Origin: Glutinoglossum americanum
Taxonomy: Eukaryota > Ascomycota > Geoglossomycetes > Geoglossales > Geoglossaceae
Direction: 5' to 3'
DNA length: 64,000 nt
Assembly (NCBI GenBank): GCA_020080175.1
Contig: JAGHQL010000078.1
Location: 51,273-115,272, forward strand
Made by a program: the position numbers and the translations under genes
Notes under the pieces: model-generated
Databases searched by the model: none
Told to the model about the DNA's origin: nothing
The model's input: the letters and a program-made list of their open reading frames with translations, nothing else
Shown: one piece after another, positions 1 through 11,199 of the stretch
Layout: every line of letters begins with the position of its first letter
Numbering within the stretch: the stretch's first letter is position 1

Positions 1-1
1 A

Positions 2-647
2 GAAGGCACCTGCAAGTGGCGTGTTCAGACAGATGGATTGCCTCTCTTAGAACCATGGATTGGCGAGGACCGAATTGTGAGGCTATATAAGCGTCAGACG
101 CTGAGAAAGTTGCTGAAGGAGATGTTCCCGAAGGTAAATGGCGGTGGCTGGGAGCACTTGGGCGAGATTGGAGAGCGCGTGAGGGATATCGAAATGGGTT
201 GTTGTGTATTGAGAGTGGAGACTAGCGACGCAGAAGATGGATTCCGGTGAGATCATTGATTGCATATTCGGACCAAAACCCAGACACTGACAATTTCCAT
301 AGAGAGCGAATGGCATTGCCGCTATGGAGAAGTTTATACTCTCTGAACTTAATGTTGCCCAAGGAAGAGCGGAAGTGATACACCCGCCACCTCTTGCACG
401 TGGTGCTCGTTTACTAACTGACATTAGAGCTATGCTTCTACGTCTCTACGACGACGACTCGCCAATCGAAGATTCTTCGAAAGACCGGCACCTGCAATAT
501 ATTGTAGCTGATTCGCCTACAGGAATACATACACTAATATCCACGGATCGCGAAGAAGCAACGCAACAAGTTCCCGAAGGCCAACCAACTAGCCAACCTA
601 TCAACAAAGATGTAAAACTGACGGGGGGTGATATAGTGGCTAAGTGA
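2..647 (+). CDS. TRM4: tRNA (cytosine-5) methyltransferase TRM4/NCL1, C-terminal part (5' end outside window)
   Basis: Three exons give one reading frame: up to 246, 303-374 and 428-647. Donors are GTGAGA and GTGATA; acceptors are CATAG and CATTAG, the second preceded by a CTGAC branch site. Only the last ~180 residues are in the window and the catalytic SAM domain is missing. The visible part has the C-terminal segment I associate with fungal NSUN2/Trm4 proteins: DGLPLLEPW, then GGGWEHLGEIGERVRD and a GCCVLRVE strand, then MALPLWRSLYSLNLMLPKEE followed by AMLLRLYDDDSP. The family makes m5C at several tRNA positions in the nucleus. The acidic/Gln-rich end is typical of its variable tail. Assignment rests on remembered family conservation. 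The middle exon (72 nt) is in a different frame from the naive open frame at that place, and only the spliced frame gives the conserved motif. Confidence 0.75.
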
Positions 648-1367
648 CATAGAGAATATATAAATAACCTCTCTAAAACTCTGCCGGTGATGTCAAGGGG
701 GTACCTGGATCGAGCCCCACTTTGTATGTGGGGCTCGTTTAACGTATCAAAGACTGGGTCAAAGAGACCTACTCTACGGGGTAGGGAAGAATCCCATCTG
801 TACTATAAAATTACGTGTCGATTGTTTGGCGAGAGGAACAATATCTCAATTGCAAAAGTGCTTTCTTTGACAATTCGACAGAAACTTGTTGGATTTGCTC
901 AAAGACTGGTGCCAAGAAGCGTACATAAGCCGACTTCAACCAATTAACCTGATAGGGGTAGATTAGGCTTTAGATTGACGACGGAGTATTTTGTTGGGAC
1001 ATGGTGGGCTCCACTATGCGCGTCACTACCCTATCAGTCTCACATGTGAACACCATGATCCAAAGGCGTTTTTTTGTAGGCTACCCATAGCCATTTCTTG
1101 CTCTCTGCTTTCGTTTTCCTAACTTCCATAAGTTTTTCCTGATTGCCTCCTTGGCTAGGTTGGCATAATTGTCGGATCGAAACAATCGTTTGGAATCATC
1201 TCTTTATGTTTACATATATTGACCGACTACGGGCGTTGAAGCCATTCGATACTCGAGTTGGCATGAATGATCAGCTGGGACAAGCTGCAGCCCAGCAGCA
1301 GTGGCCGAGAAACACTAAGTCTAAAAACACCAAGTTGTCCGGCTTCATTGAAGTCCAACCATCCTCT
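648..1367. other. Intergenic stretch, no gene seen
   Basis: This runs from the TRM4 stop to the probable start of the next gene. Open frames here are short and have no recognisable motif. The final 150 bases are pyrimidine-rich and probably hold promoter and 5' UTR. An in-frame ATG at 1206 would lengthen the next protein by 54 residues of low-complexity type; the start at 1368 is preferred. Confidence 0.5.
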
Positions 1368-2431
1368 ATGTTCTACTCCATTCTCCCTTCCTCATTCAAA
1401 AGTCGTCTCCCCAATATACCGTCGCTGCGCAAGTCAGTCGGCATCTCATCCCAAAAAGGACGGATGGGCCTTATGGGTTTAAACTGTCGAAGAAAGCCGA
1501 CCAGTTCCAGCGGGAGCTCAATCACTGGCTCTGGGGCGCGGACGCCACCCCCTACATATTCCTCAGCCTTGACGGTAAGTACTACTACGGGGGCTGGTAC
1601 ATCTGGCGCGGATGATCTAGAGTACCTTAGAGGCCAATTAGTGGCCGCGGATACGACGGCCTTATCAGCAAATTCGGAGTACGGGTCGGTGTGTCTGTTC
1701 GGAGTGGAACCAAACACAGGAACAAACATTGATTGGAAGTTTGCTACTCAAGGTGACTAGAGTTTACTGGGGGGCTGAGGTTTCTTTACTAACAATTAGC
1801 AGGCCGAAACCTCCTGAGTTCTGCGGTTGAAGAATCGCTATCAGCGCCCCGAGACGCTGCCAATGCGGATCCTGCTTTTACGAGACAGCTATACATTCAT
1901 TCTATGACATACCTACTACGCGGTCTTCCGAACGATCTAAGTACAGAAGAGCGGGTAGGTCTGCGGTCTGCGCTACCTCCTGGAGTTGCGGATCCGTTGC
2001 GGTTGGATATCGACAGTCAGAGTGTAGTTACGATTCGCGACTCCGAAGGCAGGATACGCAAAGGAGCGTCCCCCCCACCCTCTCTACTTCACCGGATACT
2101 AGCATCTCTAGTTGTTCAGCTCTTCATATTTGCTCATTTTCTCCTGCCTCACATCAAAGCCTTGCTAAGAAACGCCTACGTCTACGAGCGTCACAACCGC
2201 ATTTCCGAGAAGATGCTTGCAAAGAGCATTGATACCGTCGACACTGTCGGTAAGAAGAGCATCGAGTTTGGTGAGGCAGTGGCTAGAATAGGTGATGGTA
2301 AACTTGGACAGGCTCTCAATGAGATGGCGATGTGGTGCGCTGAAGGTGTTGCTGGTGGTATTTATGAAGGAGTTGGTGAGGGTATGGTCATAATAAGCGC
2401 AAAAAACCAAAACCTCACGTCGGATGCATGA
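1368..2431 (+). CDS. Conserved ascomycete protein of unknown function
   Basis: Two exons, 1368-1752 and 1803-2431 (intron 50 nt, GTGACT...TAGCAG with an ACTAAC branch), encode about 337 residues. The N-terminus is basic and Ser-rich (MFYSILPSSFKSRLP). The middle holds a C-L-F-G-V-E-P strand and, across the splice, a QGRNLLSSAVEES segment. The C-terminal half is more regular: QLYIHSMTYLLRGLP, a leucine-rich hydrophobic stretch (LLHRILASLVVQLFIFAHFL, about residue 235) that may bind or cross a membrane, then a helical region with ISEKMLAKSIDTVDTVGKKS. I recognise this as a widespread Pezizomycotina family with no function I can name. A strong GTAAGT at 1575 lacks an in-phase acceptor, so it was not used. 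Confidence 0.6.
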
Positions 2432-2655
2432 TCGTAATTATATTTCTTATATGTAGTGTGTAGAGGCGTTGACCTGCTGCTCCACTGCCAGTTTAATAGA
2501 TAGATTCAAGGGTTTTGGTAATGAGCATATGCGCCAAGCATTTGTGCGGTGTACGGTAGTCTACATGGACCATTGTGGCAGGAAAAAAAAATACATGTAG
2601 AATTTCTCGAACGAATCGAACCGAAGTTCCTCCACCCAGCATCGAAATTATACAC

Positions 2656-4755
2656 ATGACAATTATGTTTCCTGCGTATAGACGCGGCCCAGCCTCGCTG
2701 GGAAAGGCGCTGGGGTTGCTTCAGACTGCTCAACGAAGTTCCCCCACCGCACGATTGGCGTCCCTGTTTCTTCAGAAAACTAGATCAAGCATTAGATTTC
2801 AACAGTTCCATCCAACACCAGGATGGCTACAGCAAGCGCAAGAGTCGTTACAGCAGCATCCTAATGAGGGATACACGCAACCATATGAATCTCTCCCGCT
2901 CCCAACCGGTGAGGCAACAGACCATGGCCCAATCGCTCAGTTCCAGCAGCTTGCAGATCAGGGGCTTGTCAATCGTAACATTATCCAAACAATTACTAAA
3001 GAGCTGCGATTGGAAACAATGACTGAAGTTCAGAGTATGACGATTAGGGATTCGTTGAGCGGACATGATATGTGAGTGGTCCTTGAAATTAATGCTGATG
3101 GGGATGTGTGCTCATGTAGCCATAGCCTGGCGCAAGCAAAAACTGGCACAGGGAAAACAATTGCCTTTTTGCTCCCTGTTATTCAAAACATTCTGAAAAA
3201 TGCGGCCCGCAACAAGCCACAGCGACTGGCAGACATCCGGGCCCTAGTTATATCTCCTACCCGAGAACTTGCAGAGCAAATTGCAGCTGAAGCAAGAAAA
3301 TTGTGTAGTGGGACGAACATTAAGGTTCGGACAGCAGTCGGCGGTACTGGAAAACGATTCGCGCTCAAGACACTACACACGTATGGTTGCGACCTACTCA
3401 TCGGCACACCTGGACGGCTTCAAGATATCCTCTCCGACCCTTCATCAAGAGTTAGCGTGCCAAACTTGCACACGCTTGTCCTTGACGAAGCGGATAGACT
3501 TCTCGATCAGGGCTTCGCAGAGGCCATCAGTGATATTCAGAAGCTTTTACCCGATAGGAGGAGGGTTGACCGTCAAACGCTACTTTATTCGGCCACTGTA
3601 CCGGATGAGGTGATGAGCATGGTAGATGAGACATTGAAGCCTCATTATAAGTTTATCCGGACGGTAAAGCCTGGGGAAGTCCCGACACATGATAGGGTTC
3701 CACAAAAGGTGGTTGTAGCTGCTGGCTTTGAGAACATGCTTCCTGCTCTATTGGAGCTCTGCAAGCGTGAGACCGCTGCTACTACGGATTCAAACAGCAC
3801 CGGAGCAAGGCCATTCAAAGCGATTGTATACTTCGGTTCAACGGCCAATGTCTCTTATGCTGCTTCCACGTTCCGAAATCTTCGAGTATCGCAAGGCCCC
3901 AACATTGGTCGGAACCCTATCTCGCCTGCCAAGATTATTGAGATGCACTCCAAGCTACCCCAGGCCGGACGTATGTATGCATCAGAGATATTTCGCAAGT
4001 CGAAATCGGCTATTCTATTTTCTTCAGACGTCACCGCCCGGGGTATGGATTTCCCAGGCGTAACCCATATCATCCAATTCGGCATACCACCCAGCCGAGA
4101 GCAATATATTCATCGCATCGGCCGAACAGCCCGCGGAAGTGATACCGGAGAGGGCTGGACCGTTGTGTGCGATTTTGAATATGAAGAAGCTATGCGACGG
4201 CTAGGCGGTCTCCCCATTCGCCCTGATAACTCCCTTGCCACTGCAAGCGTCGATATGACGAATCAAGTGGAGCTTCCAACAGGTGTTGCGGAAATTCTAA
4301 CACAAGTCAGCGAGGCCACTCTCCCGGTAGAACGCGAGCAGAAGACCAAGGCCTACTTAGCACATTTAGGAGTATACGGTGGGTTCCGAAATAAGCGGAA
4401 AGTCGTCCGTGCCCTGAACAACTGGGTACAGTATGGCTGGGGCTGGGAAAACCCTCCTAGCGTATCTGCTACCCTCGCGCAAAAAATGGGGTACCGTAAC
4501 GCAGATGGACTGAATATAACCAACTCGCTGGAGAGGGATAATACGCGGCCTAGGGATGCGAATGCGTTTAGCAAAAGAAGCTATTCTAGGAAGGACGAGG
4601 GGAGTGACGGGTTTGGTAATAAGTGGAGCGGGGCATATGGCGACAGAAGTGGCTTTTCTAGAGGCGGTAGATTCGGGAATAGGGAAAGTGGACGGCATAG
4701 CAGCAGGAACCGAAGCTATCGACAGGAACCTAGTCTAGAGAGGGCGTCATGGTGA
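2656..4755 (+). CDS. MSS116: Mitochondrial ATP-dependent DEAD-box RNA helicase, MSS116-like
   Basis: Exons 2656-3071 and 3126-4755 encode ~681 residues. The intron (GTGAGT...CATAG) falls just before the P-loop, and splicing restores DILAQAKTGTGKT. The other helicase motifs follow in order: PTRELAEQ (Ia), TPGRLQD (Ib), LDEADRLL (II), LYSATVP (III), KAIVYFGST (IV), SSDVTARGMDFPGVTHII (V) and QYIHRIGRTARGS (VI). The N-terminus is rich in Arg, Ser and Ala and almost free of acid up to residue ~60, as a mitochondrial presequence should be. The C-terminus is an Arg/Gly/Ser tail (SGFSRGGRFGNRESGRHSSR). Family members are RNA chaperones for mitochondrial group I/II intron splicing and translation. 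Start at ATG 2656; a second ATG at 2665 is equally possible. Confidence 0.88.
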
Positions 4756-5418
4756 TGGATCTATCTCTGGCTTGTTACTGTTATACAATCGGGTGCGTCA
4801 ACCCCCCCCGTTGAGGTAAGGGGCATGCTATCTATATTCTACTCTCCGCCCATGAACTTCTTTTCCTTTTTTTCGCTCTTTTAAAACCCCTTTTAAACTA
4901 AGATATCCCCCCCCCCCCCTTCCCCAGCCGATGTATTTCCCCCCGATGGCAAAAGCCCCTGTACTATATTGATAGATGTATTTTTACTATTTCTTCCTCC
5001 CTGGGATATGGATGAAGGCTCACAGTATATCGAAATTCCACTTCGCCTTTCTCCTTTCTTGCAAACATGAGTTTCTGACGTCTTGGGGGGGTTGCTTTTC
5101 GCTGCCCCATTCACACTGAAGCAGGCGTTTGAACGCGTAGTTATTTAACGACGGGGCTCTAGACGTGTATATTAAACCGGATTAGACTAACCGTAGGGAA
5201 ATTCTACGGTAGATCAGATTTTACAATCGCTAAACAATACCCTAAAGGATCGAAACCCCTTCGGATCTTGCTCGCAGGTGAGAATAGTGTAAGGGCCAGA
5301 GATCCTCTATAAGCCTAGAGTGGTTCGCCGGAGGAGAGTTATGAAGAGGGGGAAAGCCATCCTCGTAATATTATCCCCACATCCACACGCCAAACCCACC
5401 AAAAATCCATACAGCACC
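4756..5418. other. Convergent 3' intergenic region with a 13-C tract and a hairpin
   Basis: The region lies between the stops of the helicase (+) and the CCDC124 homologue (-). It holds T-rich and C-rich simple sequence, including 13 consecutive C at 4907-4919. At 5190-5210 there is a perfect 7-bp inverted repeat with a 7-nt loop (ACCGTAG / CTACGGT). No gene is supported. Confidence 0.5.
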
Positions 5419-6217
5419 TCACTTCACCAACCTCCCCTCCACCTTCTCCCTCTCCCTCCTCTTCACCTCCTCGATCTCCTCCTTCGTAGAATCAAACCTC
5501 GCCGTCACTTGATTAAACGGATTCTCCGGCGCCTTCTCAAACTCCTTCCTGATCAGCTCCTTTCTCTGCTGCATCCGCAACCCCGGATTCTCGGTCTCGA
5601 CCCCAGGCATCCGTCGCGCTTCGTAGGCGGCGAGGGCGGCTTTGAAACGCCGCTCCGGGTGCCGGTCGACTTTGTCATTGCTGCTGGAGGCTGTGAGCGA
5701 GAGGGCGTCTAGGGCGTTGTCGATGCCGGTGGCGTTGAGAGCTGGGGCGGAGGAGGAGGGGAGGTCGTCGGAGTCGAGGTCCTCGAGGTTGAGGGGCTTG
5801 GCGGGCTTTTTGGAGGCGGATTTATCCTTTGAATTTCTGGCCGCTTTGGCGGCGGATGCGGACTTGAGGGCCTTTTCCTCTTCAGCAATCTGGGCGTCGC
5901 GTTCCGCCTTCTTGCGAGCGGCTTCGGCTTTTTTGGCTTCGGCAGCTTCTCTGTGGATTGTTAGTCTGACTATTCCTGATCGAGCACATAAAAGATTACA
6001 GGTATCCTTCCGAGTGGAGCGAAAGGGGGATATGCCGGAGGAGGGGGTGATATATATACTTCTTCGCATTTGATTTCGCGCCTTTGGACCACTCTTGCTC
6101 TTCTAATTGAGCCTTTTTGCTGTCTTCTTCTGCGGCCTTTCGCGCTGCAGACTCGGCTTTTCTGGCGTTGCCAGCTGCCTTTTTCGAGTTCTCACCAAGG
6201 GCCTTCTTGCCTGCCAT
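5419..6217 (-). CDS. CCDC124 / Oxs1 family ribosome-associated protein
   Basis: Exons on the minus strand are 6217-6060 and 5950-5419, joined across a GTATAT...CCACAG intron with a CTAAC branch. The product has ~229 residues. The N-terminus (MAGKKALGENSKKA) leads into a long Lys/Glu/Ala coiled coil (to about residue 105). An acidic, Ser-rich linker follows (LEDLDSDDLPSS). Then comes the C-terminal DUF1014-type domain: RHPERRFKAALAAYE, ENPGLRMQQRKELIRKEFEK, PENPFNQ. That order is the CCDC124 architecture. Family members (human CCDC124, S. pombe Oxs1, the shorter yeast Lso2) bind idle 80S ribosomes and aid recovery from stress; the role here is inferred from family. The gene converges on the helicase. 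Confidence 0.85.
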
Positions 6218-6607
6218 GACTGGATGTTTTTTGGGGGGAGGATGGAGAGAGATTTGAAGATGATGAATGTTTTGTGGGGTTGGTGTAGGCCCCGCCGCTG
6301 CCAAGAATCTGTGCTATCGATAAGGGTAAAGTCAAACCACTATGGTGCTCTAAGAGGACAAAGTAGCTGCCAAAGATTATTTATTGCTCGGGATACCAAA
6401 GACCCATATATACAATGAATTAAACTCCGGCGCTAAAATGATACTGAATGGAGACAATTTCGGTCTCTTCCGATCTCCGGTGATTGAAACAGCCCCTCCA
6501 GAGCGTTACCCCCCTCCTCCCCCTCACCTAGAATCTCTAAAAATCCACCGTAGGTTAGCCACATAACTCATCCTCTCTCTTCGGTGTTCGAGCCGGGGCT
6601 TATGCTA
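6218..6607. other. Intergenic, promoter side of the CCDC124 homologue
   Basis: About 390 bases between two minus-strand genes. No open frame of interest and no RNA gene were seen. It should hold the CCDC124 promoter and the 3' UTR of the next gene. Confidence 0.4.
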
Positions 6608-7481
6608 TCACCAGCCAGGCCGATTATAAACATAAGTATCAGGAGCTGGCATATGAGTGACTCCGGGCATCATTGGTGGCGGTGGTGCTCGTGGCACAGG
6701 CGGTGGAGGAGCAGATGGGGCCAATGGAGGCGGAGTTCTCGTGGCAAGTCTGCGGCCTCTCCGACTGCGTCGCCGTTCCAGCGGCGGCGGGTCAACGGCT
6801 TCTATTTCCGCCCGTCCCCTCAGTTTTCTCAATCCACCGTCTAGCGGCGGATCCGCTACTTGTGGCGCTGAATCACTTGGTAGGTTGAGGTCGACAAGAC
6901 CGTAGAAATAGTCCAAAACTTCCGGGTATCGACGCACGCTCTGTCGCCAGTCCTCGTCAATACCACGCTTCAGTTCAATCTCAGCTTGTTCAATAGTCCA
7001 AGGGTCAACCCCACGAAGGTGATATGTCGCAGCGCTTTGGTGGAGATAGTTGATATGCATTTGGTGTTGATGGTTGCGATGTGAAACGAGTGCGGTATAG
7101 TACTGGAGAATGTAGTCTTTTGCGTGCTGGGTCACCCATACACTTTATATATGTTATGTCAGTCCTCAGCCTTTGTAGAAAATGGAAAATGGATGGAGAG
7201 ACTGCGGTGTACAACTGAGTATAGGGGTACCAAAGACGATAAAAGCGATACGGCCAGAGGTCTACCGATTTGGACTTGCTAATGCGAGGACGCAATGAAA
7301 TGGTGGATTACCGTATCTCGTCGAGGATCGAGTTCATCATCCGCTGTTCTGCCTGCCTCACCGCAAGCTCCAAGCTGTCGTTCTCACACGGACATCTCAT
7401 GTGAGGCGATGCATCGCAGAGGGCACAATTTGGATCCATGATCTCGAAGCGATCCCTGGTTCGTGGGTCTATGATCAACAT
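6608..7481 (-). CDS. Conserved fungal protein of unknown function, Cys-rich N-terminus and Pro/Arg-rich tail
   Basis: Minus-strand exons 7481-7312 and 7142-6608 encode ~234 residues. The 169-nt intron (GTAATC...TAAAG) is longer than its neighbours, but its CTGAC branch and exact phase give the continuous reading DEIR-V-WVTQHAKDYIL. The start has DPNCALCDASPHMRCPCEND, a Cys cluster (C-x2-C...C-x-C) that could bind metal. It is followed by AVRQAEQRMM and a helical core with RRYPEVLDYFYGLVDLNLPS. The tail is Pro- and Arg-rich (PPPLERRRSRRGRR, then poly-Pro). I recognise the core as a Pezizomycotina-wide unknown. An acceptor-like TTATTACAG lies just before the chosen ATG, so a further 5' exon cannot be excluded. 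Confidence 0.6.
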
Positions 7482-8304
7482 GACTGTAATAACTTGCACC
7501 CGTAACGAAAACCAGAGCTTAAAAGATCAAAAATTCGTAAAGCATGGGGGGTCCATCTTTCGCAGAAAAAACCAAAAACCTCAAAACCCGGGTTATTAAA
7601 AAGGAGTAGAGTAGGATGGTTGCGAGATACAGTAATTTTGAACAGCTCACAAGCTTTCCTCACTTACAAGAATCCTCCCCGCTGCGTATCACAGCACGTT
7701 TGGACGACTTGGACAGGTCCAATACGCCGGGAGCGGTATGGACAGCTTTGCTTTTGTGACGAGAAAATGAATCGGATATTTCAATCAATAGAGGTAATCC
7801 GTCACCTCCTCTACCACAGCCAGCTCAACAAGGTAAAATGGGAGACAACCTGCTAGAGGTGGGGAATCTGTGGGCTTTCGCTCGTTTCCGGGGTCACCCA
7901 TTCCCGCAGCTGCGCACTTCTTGGTCCAAGCCAATAACACCAATAACTAAACCACAGTCGCGTTTTGTGTCAAGGAATTCGTCATGCACGCCATCGCTAT
8001 TCGGCCAATCGACCTTTTGTGATCCCACGGCAGAGTGTTGGACTTCGTGGGATGGCCCCACTGGACTCGTCGTTTGCGTGCGATCATTTCTGCAGTCTAG
8101 TTTAGTTGCTCGATTCGATTGGGCTGCTTGAATAACTACATGTTACACCGCTTGTTTCTACGACTCGTATGTCTATTCCAAGCATCATTAATATCCCGGA
8201 CATAATGACATCGTTACGGATGAATATTAATTGATAGTGGGGGTCGTTTGAATCCGGGGAAATATAGCGTCGCATCATAACGATCAGCCAATAAGATAGA
8301 GCCA
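7482..8304. other. Divergent intergenic region
   Basis: It separates two diverging genes (unknown at 6.6 kb and JmjC at 8.3 kb) and should hold both promoters. Open frames here are short and lack motifs. A possible extra 5' exon of the minus-strand gene could lie near 7.5-7.7 kb, but none could be fixed. Confidence 0.4.
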
Positions 8305-9918
8305 ATGGATACTTTGAGGCTCTCATGCAGCAAAGCCGTTGAACATATAAAGAACGAGCTACAAGATGAAGGGAGTTGGTCTGCCTTGCAGCTTTCGAAT
8401 GAATTTCTTGCTAAGCCAATACAGGTGCTATCAATGAATGTGGTGTTCCAACCACCCAGTTGTTGCTCCAATTATGTCATGTAGCCATTACTACTCCCCC
8501 GAAAGATGAAGGATCCCAATTTCAGAAGGGCTTGCTTCGAAGTGACGATTTGATTCGTCTCTCCCATGACAAGTTAAACTCATTTCCATTCAAAGATGTT
8601 CCTCTCCCATGGCGTAGGTTATATACAGATGCCAGTGTTCTTAAGGCAGTGTTTCAGATCTCCATCTTCATGGCTGAGGGTTACCCACCGGGAGACAGGG
8701 AAGCAATTAGACTTCGACCTGGGGACAGGGAGTCCAAGTTCCTGATAGCTCTAGAGTCGTCCGGCCGGAATGATGTGGGCTCATACGATTGGCAATCTGA
8801 CGTTGTACGAACACTCGATCAGGCGATTATCATGGCTGGTGCGCCAGGAAAGAGCCGCAGGTCTTCGATTGAAGACATCTTGGATTCTCTGCAAATTGCT
8901 ACGGACTCAATGCTAAGTAATCACAGCAACGGTAGCATTTCTGATAGACAGTCCAGCAAGCGTCGAAAACTCGATCCCTACGAGACCAACGATACGTTTC
9001 CCCAGTATTCTAACCGTGTTCCAGCGCTGCGGTTTCCAATTCAGCAAGTAGAGGCCCTCTCTCTCTCTGCATTCGAACATCATCTCTCTGCCTGCAAAGA
9101 TGGACCAAGACCGCTAATTATCACCAATGCGCTTTTACACTGGCCCGCTCTAAACGAACGCCCTTGGAAAAAGCCGTCATACCTACTAAGGAAGACATTT
9201 GGAGGTCGGCGCCTTGTACCTATCGAGATAGGGAGAAGCTATGTCGATGAAGGCTGGAGCCAAGCCATTATACCCTTTCGCACCTTTTTGTCTGACTACT
9301 TCCTACCCAAACCTGAAGATAGCCAAGGTGTCGGGTATCTAGCCCAGTATGACCTCTTTTCTCAAATCCCTTCTCTTCGGGATGACATTTCAATCCCAGA
9401 CTACTGCTACACCTCGCCCCCGCCACCGATGGCCGACACCCCTCTGGCAACAAAGGCCATTCAGCAACTAGATGAGCCTCTGCTAAATGCATGGTTTGGA
9501 CCCGCAGGCACTATCTCCCCGCTACACACAGACCCTTACCACAACGTTCTCTGTCAAGTTGTTGGGAAGAAATACGTAAGGCTATACAGTCCATTTGAGA
9601 GCGACAAGGTATACCCACGGGTCGTCGATGAATGGGGCATTGATATGAGTAATACAAGTCAGGTTGATGTGAGCACTATCGGAGATACTGCGGATGGGAA
9701 TTCATCACTACATTGCCGGAATGCAATGTTTCCGCTATTCGGAGACGCAAATTACGTTGAGGGAATACTGGGAGAGGGGGATTGTCTCTATATCCCTGTA
9801 GGCTCCTTATCTACTAGTCTCTAAGTTTCGTATGCTCACGCGCAGTTTCTAGGTCGGCTGGTGGCATTACGTACAGAGCCTAAGTGTCAGTTTCAGCGTC
9901 AGCTTCTGGTGGAACTAG
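8305..9918 (+). CDS. JmjC-domain oxygenase, JMJD5/KDM8-like
   Basis: Preferred exons are 8305-8374, 8425-9797 and 9853-9918, giving ~502 residues. The JmjC core is clear: [82 protein letters not shown] and EGDCLYIP. The last intron (GTAGGC...TTCTAG) must be removed to give the closing [20 protein letters not shown]. Fe(II) ligands are visible: His and Asp of HTD (about 390/392) and the distal His of WWHYV (about 486). Human JMJD5 is a 2-oxoglutarate-dependent protein hydroxylase; the substrate here is unknown. The first intron (50 nt, weak GTTGGT donor, CTAAG branch, acceptor TACAG) is the least certain part. A 35-nt alternative, 8425-8459, is also in phase but unusually short. Confidence 0.82.
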
Positions 9919-10447
9919 TACGAACCCGGGTGTCAATATGTCAACCGCTCTGAGTTTTGATGAAAACTTCCAATAGCCAGTACGATACAGCTAGGGCAAT
10001 TACTCAAACACCGCGGGTTTTCATTTTGTTTACTTGGATACTATAAAAGTTTACTGAAATACTATAACTTTGATTCTGACCCGCCACCACCCGAGGCTCA
10101 TCGGAAGAACATACCGTTAATGTATAAGGCAATTCGGTATAAGAATGTATCCTACATAAGAATGTCCTCTCTATAAGAATGTCCTTCGCCGACCTAACCA
10201 TATTCTTATACTTTCCGTACTTACATCTGCTTATGTAACCACAGGGTCATAGGAATCGTCCAGCTCACCATTTAAAGCGGCGTCAGCTGGGTTCTCCAGC
10301 AGCCAAGACTGTTGCACCGTCTGGAAGACTCCGACATCGCCTCGCGAACTTGTAACCGACAACGGTCTTAACGCCTCGACCCGTTGCCTGTTGGAATCAC
10401 GTATTTAGTTCTTACTCAACTTATCATCTGAGTGAGAGAATATCAAC
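9919..10447. other. Intergenic region upstream of RAD6
   Basis: No gene was seen. It contains the 17-bp-period repeat listed separately and probably the RAD6 promoter in its 3' half. Confidence 0.4.
10139..10184. repeat. Three-copy direct repeat, 17-bp period
   Basis: ATAAGAATGT occurs at 10139, 10156 and 10173, each copy followed by a similar TCC-containing spacer. An inverted partner (TATTCTTATA) lies a few bases downstream, near 10201. No function is evident. Confidence 0.6.
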
Positions 10448-11199
10448 ATGTCCACCCCTGCGCGTCGCCGCTTGATGCGCGACTTCAAGGTGCGTCTGTT
10501 ACGCTGCGGAGAACCTGTTTCCAGCCTGACCTTCCTATCCTCTCGAGCCTTATCGATAGGAGCGGTGACTACTCTTTAATCGTACACAAAACTGATCTTC
10601 CCCGCGGTTATAGCGTATGCAAACTGATCCCCCTGCGGGCGTTTCTGCCTCTCCTATTGCGGACAATGTCATGACCTGGTGAGTACCATTTCCCTCTAAA
10701 TCGCCCTTTCGCTGATTAAGTAGCTGATACACTCTTTGACTATAGGAATGCAGTCATCATTGGTCCAGCAGACACTCCCTTTGAAGATGGCACTTTCCGT
10801 CTTGTCATGCACTTTGAGGAGCAGTATCCGAACAAGCCACCAGGAGTCAAGTTCATCAGCCAGATGTTCCATCCTAATGTCTACGGTACTGGTGAGCTCT
10901 GCTTGGATATCTTGCAGAATAGGTGGAGCCCAACCTATGACGTAGCCGCTATCTTAACTAGCATCCAGAGGTAGGATCTGATTAACACTTGTTTTACATT
11001 CTGTTAATGAAATGGCGCCTATTGCTCATTTCGGAAGACTGGTGTGGCTAATTTGTACGCATTTCTAACAACCAGTCTCCTCAATGACCCTAATACTTCT
11101 TCTCCCGCAAATGTTGAAGCGTCCAATTTGTACAAAGATAATCGGCGTGAATATACGAAGCGAGTCCGCGAGACCGTGGAGAAGAGCTGGGACGACTAA
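10448..11199 (+). CDS. RAD6: Ubiquitin-conjugating enzyme E2 Rad6/Ubc2
   Basis: Four exons, 10448-10489, 10614-10678, 10746-10970 and 11076-11199, encode exactly 151 residues, the usual length in filamentous ascomycetes. The start is [17 protein letters not shown]. The UBC fold follows with [40 protein letters not shown] and [20 protein letters not shown]; the active-site Cys is residue 88. The protein ends [18 protein letters not shown], without the long acidic tail of budding-yeast Rad6. Known role of the family: with Bre1 it monoubiquitinates histone H2B, with Rad18 it modifies PCNA in DNA-damage tolerance, and with Ubr1 it acts in N-degron degradation. Intron 1 falls after codon 14 and is 124 nt; the others are 67 and 105 nt. 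Confidence 0.97.

Noticed and set aside
1575-1641. Possible intron with a strong GTAAGT donor in the unknown gene at 1.4 kb
   Set aside because: None of the four downstream AGs checked keeps the reading frame, and the frame is open without splicing.
5642-6073. Plus-strand frame of 143 codons
   Set aside because: Antisense to the CCDC124 homologue, whose coiled coil and C-terminal domain are conserved.
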